Source of the DNA: Promethearchaeota archaeon
GTDB taxonomy: Archaea; Asgardarchaeota; Lokiarchaeia; Sigyniarchaeales; SOKP01
DNA: 64,000 bases
Direction: 5' to 3'
NCBI GenBank assembly: GCA_019894855.1
Contig: JAGXNS010000002.1
Span: 1-64,000 of the forward strand
The translations under genes were made by a program, and so were the position numbers. The notes under the pieces are model-generated. The model was given only the letters and a program-made list of their open reading frames with translations. It was not told where the DNA came from and did no database searches. This document shows positions 53,140-62,438 of this stretch, piece by piece; positions within the stretch are counted from its first letter, which is position 1, and every line of letters begins with the position of its first letter.

Positions 53140-56112
53140 TTATCCTAATCTTTCTTTTTTCCACTCTAAATATCCTTTTGTGAGTTTCCCTCTCCATTCT
53201 GCGTTTTTACCTTCCTCTGTGTTATACAATTCCCTCAATTCTTCTTCACTGAGCGCTTGATCTTTCTTATCTGCTTTTTCTTGTTTTTCAGACTCATCTT
53301 TGACAGTATTTTTGGGTGTAGGTTTTTTGGTGGGGGGTTTTTTAGTGGAAGGTTTTTTGGTTGTTGTTGCCTTAGATGTAACTTTAGGTTTTGGGATTCT
53401 TTTGATTTCCTCACGAATTTCGTTTAAGTCAAGGGCTTTAGCTTTGAGCAGAAGAACATCAAGATTTACTGCATCAGAATGATCGGTATGCATAGGATCT
53501 ATACCGTCGTCACCATAGCGGAATTGAATAATATTTTTATCACTGTTCCTTACAGTTCCATCATTTTCTACAATCATGTCTTGTAAAGCGTTTACCAACC
53601 GCCTTTGCATATACCCACTAGTAGAGGTACGAACAGCAGTATCTACTAGCCCTTCTCGACCACCCATTGCATGAAAAAAGAATTCCTCTGGATTTAGTCC
53701 TTTTCGGTAAGAACTCTCGACGAAACCTCTTGCTTTAGGTGTTAAGTCGTCTTGTTTAAAATGTGGAAGAGTTCTTGAACTATATCCTCTATTAATTCTT
53801 TCACCTCTTATCGCCTGCTGGCCCACTACAGCGGACATTTGTCCTAAATTTAAGATGTTTCCTCTAGCTCCCGATTTCGTCATAATTACTGAATGAGCTT
53901 CGTCTCCAATATGGTGAGCTGCGGTTTCTTCGGCCATTTTTCTCGCTTCTGCTAATATTTGTCGTATTCTAAGTTCAAGTGTTTCGCGCATAGAACGTCC
54001 GGGGGCTCTTCTCAAAACCGTCGTGTCATTTTCTCTATATGCTTTGATTAGTTTCTTTGCTTCGATATCAACATCTTTTAATATTTTAAGAATCTTATCA
54101 TAAGCTTCACCGTAGACATAAACTTCATCCAATCCCATTGTCATTCCATTCTGACGGATAACGTACAATAGCATTTTTGTGGCGTTGTCTAAAAATTCTC
54201 TCCCTCGCGCGTTTCCATGATCCTTAATTACACGCTGTAGAATACTATTAGATTGCATAGCACCGAATGAGTTTTCGTCAATAGTTCCCGTTATAAGAAT
54301 ACCGTTTTTGATTACCACATAAGCATCGTATTCACAATCTTCTTCCTTACAAACTTCACATTTTTTACAAAATTTCGATTTTACTTTTATATTCAAATCG
54401 TTCGGAAAAAGAGTGCTAAAAATTTGCTTTCCTGAATATAACTTCTCAGGGACCGTTTTAACTGGAGTAATGTCATCTAAACTAAATCCTGGTTTAGTAG
54501 TAAAGACACCTCCCATATAAAGTAGTTTTAATGCGTCCTTTCTGTCATAAACTGAGTCTAAACTTGTAAATTGAAACACAGAGGAAATAAAGTCTTGAAT
54601 TCCTCCCAGAATTGGGCCACCAAATCTCGGAGATAATATGTGGTTTTGCACTTTCAATAGCAGTTCGGCTTCAGTTCGAGCTTCTTCGCTTTGTGGGACA
54701 TGCAAGTTCATCTCATCACCATCAAAATCGGCGTTGTAAGGTGGACAAACCGTTAAATTTAACCTAAAAGTTCGACCATCCATTATTTTAACCTCGTGAG
54801 CCATAATAGACATTCTATGAAGGGAAGGTTGTCGATTAAACAAAACTAAATCACCGTCAGCTAAATGTCGTTCAACGGTATATCCTGGAGCAAGCATTTC
54901 CGAAATGATTTTACGATTCTTAACGTACCGTAAATCTATCCTTCTTCGATCGCTTCTAATTATATAATTTGCTCCTGGATGATGAAAGGGTCCATTGAGA
55001 ACGAGTTGTTTCATTTCTTCGATGTTCCAATCGTTAATATTTGTAGGTATGGTTAAAATTTTAGCAATTTCCATTGGTACACCTACATCATTAATGCTAA
55101 TGAAAGGGTTTGGAGAAATTACGGAGCGTGCGGAAAAATCAACTCTTTTTCCACTCAAATTGCTTCTAAACCTTCCTTCCTTCCCTTTTAATCTTTGTGT
55201 AAGAGTTCTTAACGCTCTCCCAGATCTATGTCTCGCTGGTGGAATTCCAGAAACCTGATTATCGAAATAGGTTGTAATATGATATTGAAGTAATTCCCAT
55301 AAATCCTCAACGATTAGATGAGGTGCACCTGCATCAATATTTTCTCTAAGTCTTTGGTTAATACGAATAACATCAACTAATTTGTGGGTTAAATCGTCTT
55401 CAGATCTAATTCCACTATCTAACGTAATAGAAGGTCGAGCACAAACAGGTGGAATTGGTAATACCGTAAATATTACCCATTCAAGTCTCGCATTTTCAGG
55501 GGATACTCCTAAAATCCTAAGGTCATTATCTGTCATTTTTTTAAGGCGTTCTAGTATTTCAATAGGAGTAATCCTTCGAGAGCCCTTAGTTTCTTCTTCT
55601 TCATAAAAAGTAGTAGGTTTTTCTATTACAATTTTTTTCTTTTTTGCGCCACAATACGGACAAATTTTACTTTTTCTTGCCTGCTTAAACACATTCTTTG
55701 TAGCATCTTCATCATCTTCAAAGAAAATTCTACGGTGCTTTAATTGTCCTTGCCTAAATGTTTCCATTTCTTCATCTGTTAACATTAACCTTGAGCATTC
55801 AGGACAGATGCTTCTTAGGACTTTGAGGACTTTTTTCGAATAGCCGACATGAATAACGGGCCTTGCTAATTCTATATGACCAAAGTGCCCCATACAATTA
55901 CTAACAAGGTTGCCACAAGTCTGACATCTCTGTCCCGGCTCAATAGTCCCTAACCGTTGATCCATAAGACCACTGGGAATAGGTAAACCATCTTCATCAT
56001 AAGTATCTGCCGTAATTATCCTGGCAGCAGACATTTTTCTAATTTCGTCGGGACTTAATAATCCGAATTTAATTTTTTCAACTAATTTAGTACGACTGAA
56101 TGAATAACTCAT
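53140..56112 (-). CDS. rpoA1: RNA polymerase subunit Rpo1N (A') with charged tail
   Basis: 990 residues. Zinc sites C63-x2-C66...C73 and C103-x2-C106, and the catalytic NADFDGD at 460-466 binding Mg2+. The last ~80 residues are an unusual Lys/Pro/Thr-rich segment (for example TTKKPSTKKPPTKKPTPK) followed by an acidic helix and a basic end (KLTKGYLEWKKERLG). Typical Rpo1N is about 870-900 residues and lacks this linker. No rpoB/rpoH lies upstream; the next gene is divergent. Confidence 0.97.
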   Translation of the reverse strand: MSYSFSRTKLVEKIKFGLLSPDEIRKMSAARIITADTYDEDGLPIPSGLMDQRLGTIEPGQRCQTCGNLVSNCMGHFGHIELARPVIHVGYSKKVLKVLRSICPECSRLMLTDEEMETFRQGQLKHRRIFFEDDEDATKNVFKQARKSKICPYCGAKKKKIVIEKPTTFYEEEETKGSRRITPIEILERLKKMTDNDLRILGVSPENARLEWVIFTVLPIPPVCARPSITLDSGIRSEDDLTHKLVDVIRINQRLRENIDAGAPHLIVEDLWELLQYHITTYFDNQVSGIPPARHRSGRALRTLTQRLKGKEGRFRSNLSGKRVDFSARSVISPNPFISINDVGVPMEIAKILTIPTNINDWNIEEMKQLVLNGPFHHPGANYIIRSDRRRIDLRYVKNRKIISEMLAPGYTVERHLADGDLVLFNRQPSLHRMSIMAHEVKIMDGRTFRLNLTVCPPYNADFDGDEMNLHVPQSEEARTEAELLLKVQNHILSPRFGGPILGGIQDFISSVFQFTSLDSVYDRKDALKLLYMGGVFTTKPGFSLDDITPVKTVPEKLYSGKQIFSTLFPNDLNIKVKSKFCKKCEVCKEEDCEYDAYVVIKNGILITGTIDENSFGAMQSNSILQRVIKDHGNARGREFLDNATKMLLYVIRQNGMTMGLDEVYVYGEAYDKILKILKDVDIEAKKLIKAYRENDTTVLRRAPGRSMRETLELRIRQILAEARKMAEETAAHHIGDEAHSVIMTKSGARGNILNLGQMSAVVGQQAIRGERINRGYSSRTLPHFKQDDLTPKARGFVESSYRKGLNPEEFFFHAMGGREGLVDTAVRTSTSGYMQRRLVNALQDMIVENDGTVRNSDKNIIQFRYGDDGIDPMHTDHSDAVNLDVLLLKAKALDLNEIREEIKRIPKPKVTSKATTTKKPSTKKPPTKKPTPKNTVKDESEKQEKADKKDQALSEEELRELYNTEEGKNAEWRGKLTKGYLEWKKERLG

Positions 56113-56298
56113 AAATCTAAAATAACCTCAATTTTTGAATTAAAAAGATAAAACAATAAAGAATAAGTTAACAAGTTCTGCACTATAAAAAAACTAAGCA
56201 AGCAAATATTAAAAATTTTTCGGATTAGACATTTTTTTATCTATTCTATTATTACTTTATATCAAGTAGTTTATTTTATAGATGTATTCACTCACGCA

Positions 56299-56910
56299 AT
56301 GATGAAGATAAAGTCGCTATTTAAAAGTAAATTAATGGTATTCTGCATTCAAATATTGATTTTACTAATATTCAGCGCTATATTTAATTATCAGATTCAA
56401 ATTGATTTTGATTCGAGTACTGACCCTAGAGCAGGGGAGCAACAATTTATTATCCAATTTCTTGCTAACTTATTTTTATATAACACAACTTTTGGTTTTT
56501 TATACATAAATTTTACATGGGTAATTGTTTCGTTATTACCTATTCTCATGTTTAACAATTTCAGAAAAGCTTATTCAATGAATTTAGCAACTTTCTTTTT
56601 TCCTAATTTCTTTTTTTATGTTTTCTATTGGAGGTATTCAATAACATCCTTTAGTTCTGTTTTCCCAACTTTTTTAGTCGAAACTGTCGCGCTAGCAATT
56701 ACACTCGTAATAATTTCCATAGGGTTGTCATTTGTCTTAAAATTAATTAGAAGTGAAGAAAAGAAAATAGATATAAAAGATATTGAATTAAAAAATAGAT
56801 CAGAATGCCCTCAATGTGGAGCTAAATTCGATTCAAAACCAGAATATTGTTATAACTGTAATACTTATTTAAAAGAAGAATTAGGGGAAATAATTGGAAG
56901 CGAGAAATGA
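56299..56910 (+). CDS. Membrane protein with C-terminal zinc ribbon (203 aa)
   Basis: About four membrane helices (for example MVFCIQILILLIFSAIFNYQ, later LVETVALAITLVIISIGLSF) followed by a cytoplasmic ribbon CPQCGAKFDSKPEYCYNC. Unrecognised. It echoes the zinc-ribbon membrane protein at 4082 but in reverse order (ribbon at the end). It nearly touches the acyl-CoA synthetase-like gene (4 bp). Confidence 0.6.
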   Translation: MMKIKSLFKSKLMVFCIQILILLIFSAIFNYQIQIDFDSSTDPRAGEQQFIIQFLANLFLYNTTFGFLYINFTWVIVSLLPILMFNNFRKAYSMNLATFFFPNFFFYVFYWRYSITSFSSVFPTFLVETVALAITLVIISIGLSFVLKLIRSEEKKIDIKDIELKNRSECPQCGAKFDSKPEYCYNCNTYLKEELGEIIGSEK

Positions 56911-56914
56911 AAAA

Positions 56915-58348
56915 ATGTCATTTGAACGATTGTTTAAACCAAAAAATGTTCTAATATATGATGCAAAACCCAAAATTTCGTTTTTTATAGATGGATTTAT
57001 TAGACAAGGATACAATTTGAAAAATCTCTATCTCGTTTCTACTCAAGTTAAAGAAATTTTAGGCATAAAATGTTTAAAATCTGTCGACGATGTTCCTGTT
57101 GATTCGATCGATCTCGTTATTTTATCCGTTAGAAGAGACAATTTGGTTAAGGAATTATCAAACTTATTATCTCGTAAAATAATTAAGTTTATTCATATTT
57201 TTACAGCGGGTACTGGAGAATTTGACGAAAAAGGTGCTAATATTGAAAGGGAAATTAAAGAAATTCTTAATGCCTATTCCTCTACGAGAAGCATAGGTCC
57301 AAATTGTATGGGTTTGTATTGCCCACAAGGAAAAATAGCATATTACTCCTCTTTTCCTACCGAAAATGGGGATGTAGGATTAATTTTTCAGTCTGGAGAT
57401 TTACATTCTAAGATGGTTAAGTTTGGTTCTCGAAGATACAATTTAAGATTTTCGAAAGGGGTTAGTGCAGGAAATTGCATTGATATTCAAGTTTCTGAAT
57501 TATTACAATACTTAAATAATGACAATGAAACGCAAGTTATTTGCGTTTACTTCGAGGGTCTGCCTGTCTTACAAAAAAATGAAGGAAGAAGACTCCTAGA
57601 AGTATTAAAAAATATGAAGAAACCCGTGCTCTTTATGCGCGGAGGAAGAACTGAGAGAGGTCAGGCAGCAGTTTTAACTCACACGGGCTCCTTGGCTTCA
57701 AAAGGTAATATTTGGAAAGCAATTTTTAAACAGACGCCAATTATTGACGTTCCACCGTCTTTAGATGAGCTAATCGATTATACTTACCTATTTTCCAACA
57801 ATATACAACATTATAAAGAAAGAAAGAAAGAAGTGAAGTATCCAAAATCAAAAAATGTTTTAGTAGTTTTATGGTCTGGTGGTTTTGGGATTTTAGCTAC
57901 TGATATTTTAACTGAATTAGGACTGAACCTACCGATTATATCAGGAAAAAAATTAGACGCCCTAAAACAGATATATCCTATTAGGGTTGGGAGCTTAACT
58001 AATCCTTTGGATATGCCTTGGATTATTTCAAGTAAGGTGTATTCGGAGGTTTGTAAGGCGGCGATAGATGATACTATCGATTTAGTATTGATAGTAACAG
58101 ATGCTTGGAGAGATTTGGATGATGATAAATTTAAAAATTTTTATATCAATTTACTTGGAATTAGAACGCATGTAGAATCTTTAGATAAAATCTTTGTGAT
58201 TATATTGCCGCAGTATCCTAGCGAATCACGGCAGATATTATCCAATAAATTGAAAAATGATGGATTTCTCGTGTATGAATCAATAGAAAGCGCAGCAAGG
58301 TCGTTTTTGAAATTATATGAATATGGTAATAAGAGGAAAGTAGTTTAA
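56915..58348 (+). CDS. ADP-forming acyl-CoA synthetase-like alpha protein
   Basis: 477 residues from ATG 56915. Layout CoA-binding Rossmann (VLIYDAKPKISFFIDGFIRQ), succinyl-CoA ligase-like domains (IGPNCMGLYCPQG; FQSGDLHSK), and the phosphohistidine-type motif LTHTGSLASKG. The beta (ATP-grasp) part is absent in the protein and next to it. The family links acyl-CoA hydrolysis to ATP formation or uses acyl-CoA in protein modification. Overlaps the following transporter by one base (TAATG), so co-translated. Substrate unknown. Confidence 0.75.
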   Translation: MSFERLFKPKNVLIYDAKPKISFFIDGFIRQGYNLKNLYLVSTQVKEILGIKCLKSVDDVPVDSIDLVILSVRRDNLVKELSNLLSRKIIKFIHIFTAGTGEFDEKGANIEREIKEILNAYSSTRSIGPNCMGLYCPQGKIAYYSSFPTENGDVGLIFQSGDLHSKMVKFGSRRYNLRFSKGVSAGNCIDIQVSELLQYLNNDNETQVICVYFEGLPVLQKNEGRRLLEVLKNMKKPVLFMRGGRTERGQAAVLTHTGSLASKGNIWKAIFKQTPIIDVPPSLDELIDYTYLFSNNIQHYKERKKEVKYPKSKNVLVVLWSGGFGILATDILTELGLNLPIISGKKLDALKQIYPIRVGSLTNPLDMPWIISSKVYSEVCKAAIDDTIDLVLIVTDAWRDLDDDKFKNFYINLLGIRTHVESLDKIFVIILPQYPSESRQILSNKLKNDGFLVYESIESAARSFLKLYEYGNKRKVV

Positions 58349-59304
58349 TGACTGGAGAATTAATCGCAATTTTCGCAGTCTTAACTTTTGTAATATCAAA
58401 CGTCCTCTTTCGAAAAACTGAGCGGCATGCTAGCCCTGTTTTTATTAACTTTTTTCGTACTGCAATTGGAACTTTAACATTTATAGTAATCGCTGTTATT
58501 TTAGGTATTTTTACATATATATTCTTATTACCATGGAATTTGTGGTTAATAACATTCCTAAGTTTTCTTTTTGGACAAGTAATTGGAGACACAGCGTATT
58601 TTAAAGCGCAAAAAGAACTTGGTACTACACTTGCTTTAGCGGTTTCAATGACATTTCCTGTATTTACCGTTCTTCTATCATTACTTTTTCTAAACCGTGC
58701 TTTTGACTATAAGATAATTCTGTCGATTGTTCTTATTGGGTCAGGGATCATAGTAATAGGGAAGTCCAAAATAATCACTGAAAACAAAAACTCAATAGAT
58801 TTGGAAACTCACCCTCAAAAATTAATTTCTCATACGTCCTATAAACCAATCGTATACGCCTTAATCGCTTCACTTGGATGGGCTATAGGTCTTGTCATAA
58901 TAGATTATGTGACGAATCAAATTGATCAAATATTAGTTTCAAATGGAATAAGTTCTATTATTAGCAATGTAATTCGCTTTCCATTTGCTCTGCTGATCTT
59001 ATTCTTAATGGTTTGGAGAGAAAATAGATTTGGTGATGGTAACCAAAATTTATTCTCATATAGAAAACCTTCTAAAACATGGTCTATTCTGCTTATAGCA
59101 TCCATTATTGGTACTTCTTTAGGAGCGTATTTATATACTGAAGCAGCTCACACAGCTGGAGCCATTGTGATGTCATTATTAGCGAGTGCAAGCCCTTTGT
59201 TTTCACTTCCACTAACCTATTGGTTGAATAAAGAAAGGATTAGTAAATACGGTTTTTTAGGAGTACTTGCTACAATCTTAGGAGTAGTTGTGGTTATAAT
59301 ATAA
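58348..59304 (+). CDS. EamA/DMT-family membrane transporter
   Basis: 318 residues, about ten membrane helices in two EamA-type halves: VLFRKTERHASPVFINFFRT in the first half, and ALIASLGWAIGLVIIDYVTN with a following SLLASASPLFSLPLTYWL in the second. Members export metabolites, amino acids or nucleotide sugars. It shares a start/stop overlap with the acyl-CoA synthetase-like gene, so transport of an organic acid or a related product is possible but unproven. Confidence 0.8.
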   Translation: MTGELIAIFAVLTFVISNVLFRKTERHASPVFINFFRTAIGTLTFIVIAVILGIFTYIFLLPWNLWLITFLSFLFGQVIGDTAYFKAQKELGTTLALAVSMTFPVFTVLLSLLFLNRAFDYKIILSIVLIGSGIIVIGKSKIITENKNSIDLETHPQKLISHTSYKPIVYALIASLGWAIGLVIIDYVTNQIDQILVSNGISSIISNVIRFPFALLILFLMVWRENRFGDGNQNLFSYRKPSKTWSILLIASIIGTSLGAYLYTEAAHTAGAIVMSLLASASPLFSLPLTYWLNKERISKYGFLGVLATILGVVVVII

Positions 59305-59320
59305 AATTTTAAAGGATTGT

Positions 59321-59899
59321 TTAGAGCAGTTTGTCGTACGTAAAGTTATGAAGATCAAGAATTTTTTTCGTCATCTCTACGAAAATTTCTCGTATATTAT
59401 AATTTTTCTTCGCAGAAGTCTTAAAAAATTCAACATCATTATGTTTTTTTCTAAAACTCTCTATAACTAACTCGTCAACTTTTTCCGGTTTTTTTGCTAA
59501 ATCACTTTTACATCCTACTAGTAACTTTGGTGTTTTACTTTGTTTCTGTTTTATGAGATGTTCATACCACCAGTCCAAACCAAGTAATGTGTTATTTAGG
59601 TTAAACAAGCTGAATACCATAAATATTCCGTTTGCTCCATGGATATAATAGCTAAACATTTGTTTAAATTGTTCTTGTCCCCCAAAATCCCAAAGAGAAA
59701 GCCTAACATAAGTTTCATCTCCATCTACAATAATAGGAAGGTCATATGTGAAGAAATCAATTCCTATTGTTAGTCGTGTATTCGCGTCAAAAGTATCAAA
59801 GCACAGTCTTCTCGCTATACAAGTTTTTCCTACACCTCCTTGACCGAGTAGGCATATTTTGAAGATATAATGGGGTTGTTTTTCAGGTTCAAATGACAT
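59321..59899 (-). CDS. Ras-like small GTPase
   Basis: 192 residues. G1 GQGGVGKTC, switch I threonine in ANTRLTIGIDFFTYDLP, G3 LWDFGGQEQFKQMF (DxxGQ), G4 written CKSDL (instead of NKxD) and G5 TSAKKNYN. The G4 variant may lower guanine selectivity. There is no C-terminal prenylation box. Convergent with the transporter (17 bp). One of several GTPases in the window; upstream regulators not identified. Confidence 0.88.
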   Translation of the reverse strand: MSFEPEKQPHYIFKICLLGQGGVGKTCIARRLCFDTFDANTRLTIGIDFFTYDLPIIVDGDETYVRLSLWDFGGQEQFKQMFSYYIHGANGIFMVFSLFNLNNTLLGLDWWYEHLIKQKQSKTPKLLVGCKSDLAKKPEKVDELVIESFRKKHNDVEFFKTSAKKNYNIREIFVEMTKKILDLHNFTYDKLL

Positions 59900-60025
59900 T
59901 GAGTTTCAACTACTGTTTAAATTGCTTTAAAAATCTATTAGATTCTAGGAATATACATCACGATTGGTATTAAATCTTTATGTAATAGAGAGAAATTTTT
60001 ATTATCGAATTGAAATATAGGAATT

Positions 60026-60487
60026 ATGAACGAAAAAAATATGTTTCCTGATTATCAACCAAAGATTAATCCGGACTCGCTTGAAGATTATCTAAAAAAG
60101 CCAAGTGAGGTGTATAAAATCCTTGAAGAAATCGGAGAACCTAACATCAATAATCTAAAAACTATTGTAACTAATTTTTTAAAACATAAGAATGCCGCTA
60201 AGAATAATCCTGGAAGTGCTCAGAAGGGAAATGTTGCTATTGGAGCAGACGAAGACCAATATTTTCCCTCGGAAGATGAATTGTTAGTATCAGAATTAGG
60301 AAAATTAATACTACGAGTTACCGGGTCTTATTCCAAACAGCAAATGAAGATATTAAAGTTAAAACATCAAATTAAGTCTCAACGATTGAGCTACCCGGAG
60401 ATAACTTTTAGACATGTGGATGTTATGGGATCAGGCCGATTTTTTTACGCAGAAAAAGCTACGCTGGAAACAAAAATTGAATTGTAA
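60026..60487 (+). CDS. Hypothetical protein (153 aa)
   Basis: No family recognised. Starts ATG 60026 (MNEKNMFPDYQPKINPDSLE), helical front, Gly/Asn-rich linker (KNNPGSAQKGNVAIGADEDQ) and a mixed alpha/beta end (SYPEITFRHVDVMGSGRFFY). No signal peptide. Divergent from the Ras-like GTPase gene, 127 bp apart. It may be a GTPase partner by location only. Confidence 0.6.
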   Translation: MNEKNMFPDYQPKINPDSLEDYLKKPSEVYKILEEIGEPNINNLKTIVTNFLKHKNAAKNNPGSAQKGNVAIGADEDQYFPSEDELLVSELGKLILRVTGSYSKQQMKILKLKHQIKSQRLSYPEITFRHVDVMGSGRFFYAEKATLETKIEL

Positions 60488-60566
60488 GTCATTGGATTCT
60501 GCTTAATTGATCGCAACGGGGTGATTTACTTATAAGTGACGAAGAAAAGTTAAGCGAGAAAAATGA

Positions 60567-60728
60567 ATGACTATTTTTTTTTACAAAGCGAATAACTTTA
60601 CGGAATTCTTTTCAATATTTAATTCGTTTACTTTTCTCTTTTGTTTTGCATTTCTCGGATTTAGCTTATATTACTACCGTTACGATCTTCCGAAAGATCA
60701 AAGTTTCAGAAATCCAAATTTATATTGA
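60567..60728 (+). CDS. Possible 53-residue single-helix membrane protein
   Basis: In an otherwise empty 340-bp gap an ATG at 60567 opens 53 codons: MTIFFYKANNFTEFFSIFNS, then a hydrophobic run FTFLFCFAFLGFSLYYY, and a charged tail YDLPKDQSFRNPNLY. One membrane helix is predicted. An overlapping ATG four bases earlier leads only to a short frame. The SD is weak (GCGAG). Could be chance in T-rich DNA, hence low confidence. The rest of the gap (60488-60566, 60729-60828) has nothing to report beyond A-rich runs. Confidence 0.25.
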   Translation: MTIFFYKANNFTEFFSIFNSFTFLFCFAFLGFSLYYYRYDLPKDQSFRNPNLY

Positions 60729-60828
60729 GTATAAAAATACGGTTAATAATTGACTATTTCAAAAAGATAAAAAGATAAAAAGAAAAAAAAATAAAGATGT
60801 AAATATAGTAAGCTTTCAGGAAATCGCT

Positions 60829-61035
60829 TTAAATTAAGTTGATAGCGATTTTCATATCAGCTTGAGTTACTTTCTTACGACCAGAGTGTTTTGCGATATC
60901 TAAAGCACAGCCAGTTAATGTTTTTGCATATTCTTCTAAATAGTCCATTAACTTATCAACAGCAGCTCTACTTACGATTTCTGCTCCAGCCTTTTTCATT
61001 AAAGCCCGTAAAGGACTCCATGCGAATGCAGCCAT
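60829..61035 (-). CDS. Archaeal histone
   Basis: 68 residues: AFAWSPLRALMKKAGAEIVS, then AVDKLMDYLEEYAKTLTGCA and KHSGRKKVTQADMKIAI, the three-helix histone fold with the loop-2 SGRKKVTQAD typical of HMf-type proteins. It wraps DNA. There is no tail. Start ATG 61035 with a perfect SD (CCTCC on plus at 61045-61049). Confidence 0.95.
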   Translation of the reverse strand: MAAFAWSPLRALMKKAGAEIVSRAAVDKLMDYLEEYAKTLTGCALDIAKHSGRKKVTQADMKIAINLI

Positions 61036-61044
61036 TTTTTTATT

Positions 61045-61107
61045 CCTCCACTAATTTAAAATTTTTTAAAATTTTGTTATAAATTTATATTGGTATTATA
61101 TTTAAAT
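61045..61107 (-). promoter_or_regulatory. Histone gene promoter (TATA box and Shine-Dalgarno)
   Basis: Read on the minus strand: a TATA-like ATTTAAATATAA at 61096-61107, then a leader, then GGAGG at 61045-61049 and the ATG at 61035. An identical 12-bp TATA-like block recurs 21 bp upstream (61117-61128), so two start sites may exist, as at EF-1A. Confidence 0.5.
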
Positions 61108-61226
61108 TGGAATTACTTATATTTAAATGTGTTGGTTGGTCATTGTTTATTCGATTAATTATATCACCCAATTCTGGTCGACAAAAAAAATACTTGTTGA
61201 TAAAAAATATTTTTTTTACTAGCAAT

Positions 61227-61246
61227 ATCAGATCAATAGATCTGAT
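61227..61246. repeat. Perfect 8-bp inverted repeat in the histone upstream gap
   Basis: ATCAGATC, four bases, GATCTGAT. This is the clearest palindrome in the 403-bp gap 61036-61438. It lies about 190 bp upstream of the histone start, so it could be a regulator site, or a hairpin if transcribed. Confidence 0.4.
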
Positions 61247-61299
61247 CAAATATTGAGTTCGAATGATAAGGTTGATCAGTCATTCAATGCTAATATAAG

Positions 61300-61334
61300 A
61301 CTAGTTGGTAAAATTCATAAACCAACGAGCTAGT
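61300..61334. repeat. Second inverted repeat (possible hairpin)
   Basis: ACTA-GTTGGT, an 11-base loop, ACCAAC-GAGC-TAGT: six plus four pairs with a bulge. Near the previous palindrome. Could be a hairpin of an untranslated RNA or the 3' signal of a gene on the minus strand; no SD or gene nearby on either strand. Confidence 0.3.
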
Positions 61335-61438
61335 AACTAACTTGTAAATAAGATTTAATTATATCGAAATTTCTTAGTTTTGACTTTTTCTCATTTACAG
61401 GAGAGTTATTCAATTTTTTCAGTAAAATAGGTCAAGAT

Positions 61439-62341
61439 TTATTGATCTATCTTTATTTGTTCAAGTTTAGCTTGCCGTTTAGTGAGTAAAAAAGAACTAC
61501 TTATAATGAGAATAAATCCAATTATCAAATAGATTACTGAAAGAATATTAGATGGCGTCGATAGAAATACAATAAAAAAAGCAAATACGGGTATTGTCTG
61601 AATCGGGACGCTTGTCAATGGGATCAAAATATTAGCTTGACCATATTTAAGCGAGATTTGTCCTATAGTGATTCCAATAGCTACAATTAGGAGTAGGATT
61701 ATGCCAATTATAATTCCAAATATTATTTCTTCTTCAATTATAATTCCATCAACCACATGAGTCACAACTGTAGTTCCCGGACTTGCCCAAACTGTATTCA
61801 GAGAGAGAATCAAACCCGCCTCGATTGCCATTAATAAACCTTTAAACTTTTTGTGTTTTCGACGTAAAACTTCAAACAAAATTGCTAAAGAAAGAACAAC
61901 AATCGTGAACAAAATAATTCTAAAAATAAAATCATAATCAAGGATAATAAATGTAGAAACATCAATTGATAATTGGCTTAAGCCAAGTAGAGTAACGCCA
62001 ATAATCATTAAGATTATACCAAAAATCTCCACTTTTCCTAATGTTTCTTTCAAAATTTTAACAGAACCTAACGCAAGAACAATTAATCCTACAGACATTA
62101 GACCTGGAACCAAGGCAGGTCCTATGAAAATAATCGCTATAAAGTAAAAAACAAGCCCTCCAATAACAATTTGTAATAGAAGCCCCATGAACCATTTTGG
62201 GCTTTTAACAAGACTTCTGATAAACTTTGGGTCATTAGAGTGTTTATTAATAACAGACTTTTGAATAAGAGCTCCAATATAGACCACAATTCCCGCTAGG
62301 AGTGCGAAAATAATTCCTATAAAATAAGTTAAATCAGACAT
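61439..62341 (-). CDS. EamA/NIPA-like membrane transporter
   Basis: 300 residues with nine or ten membrane helices: YFIGIIFALLAGIVVYIGAL, then a basic/polar loop (NKHSNDPKFIRSLVKSPKWF), and GIILMIIGVTLLGLSQLSID. The layout resembles the DMT superfamily including NIPA-type Mg2+ transporters, but I cannot set a substrate. Start ATG 62341. Divergent from the GH127 gene (97 bp). Confidence 0.65.
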   Translation of the reverse strand: MSDLTYFIGIIFALLAGIVVYIGALIQKSVINKHSNDPKFIRSLVKSPKWFMGLLLQIVIGGLVFYFIAIIFIGPALVPGLMSVGLIVLALGSVKILKETLGKVEIFGIILMIIGVTLLGLSQLSIDVSTFIILDYDFIFRIILFTIVVLSLAILFEVLRRKHKKFKGLLMAIEAGLILSLNTVWASPGTTVVTHVVDGIIIEEEIIFGIIIGIILLLIVAIGITIGQISLKYGQANILIPLTSVPIQTIPVFAFFIVFLSTPSNILSVIYLIIGFILIISSSFLLTKRQAKLEQIKIDQ

Positions 62342-62438
62342 GTTTTATTTTCACTTTATGGATTGAATAATTAAAATATTTTATTTTCTATTCTTAATTA
62401 TTTTTTCTATATTTTTTTAAAAACGCAGTCTTTTAAAG

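Noticed and set aside
53300-53482. Plus-strand hydrophobic frame with VGG/VEG repeats
   Set aside because: Mirror image of the Lys/Pro/Thr repeat at the Rpo1N tail.
61251-61275. GTTCGAAT that resembles a tRNA T-loop
   Set aside because: The flanking bases do not pair and no D-arm or anticodon arm follows; not a tRNA.
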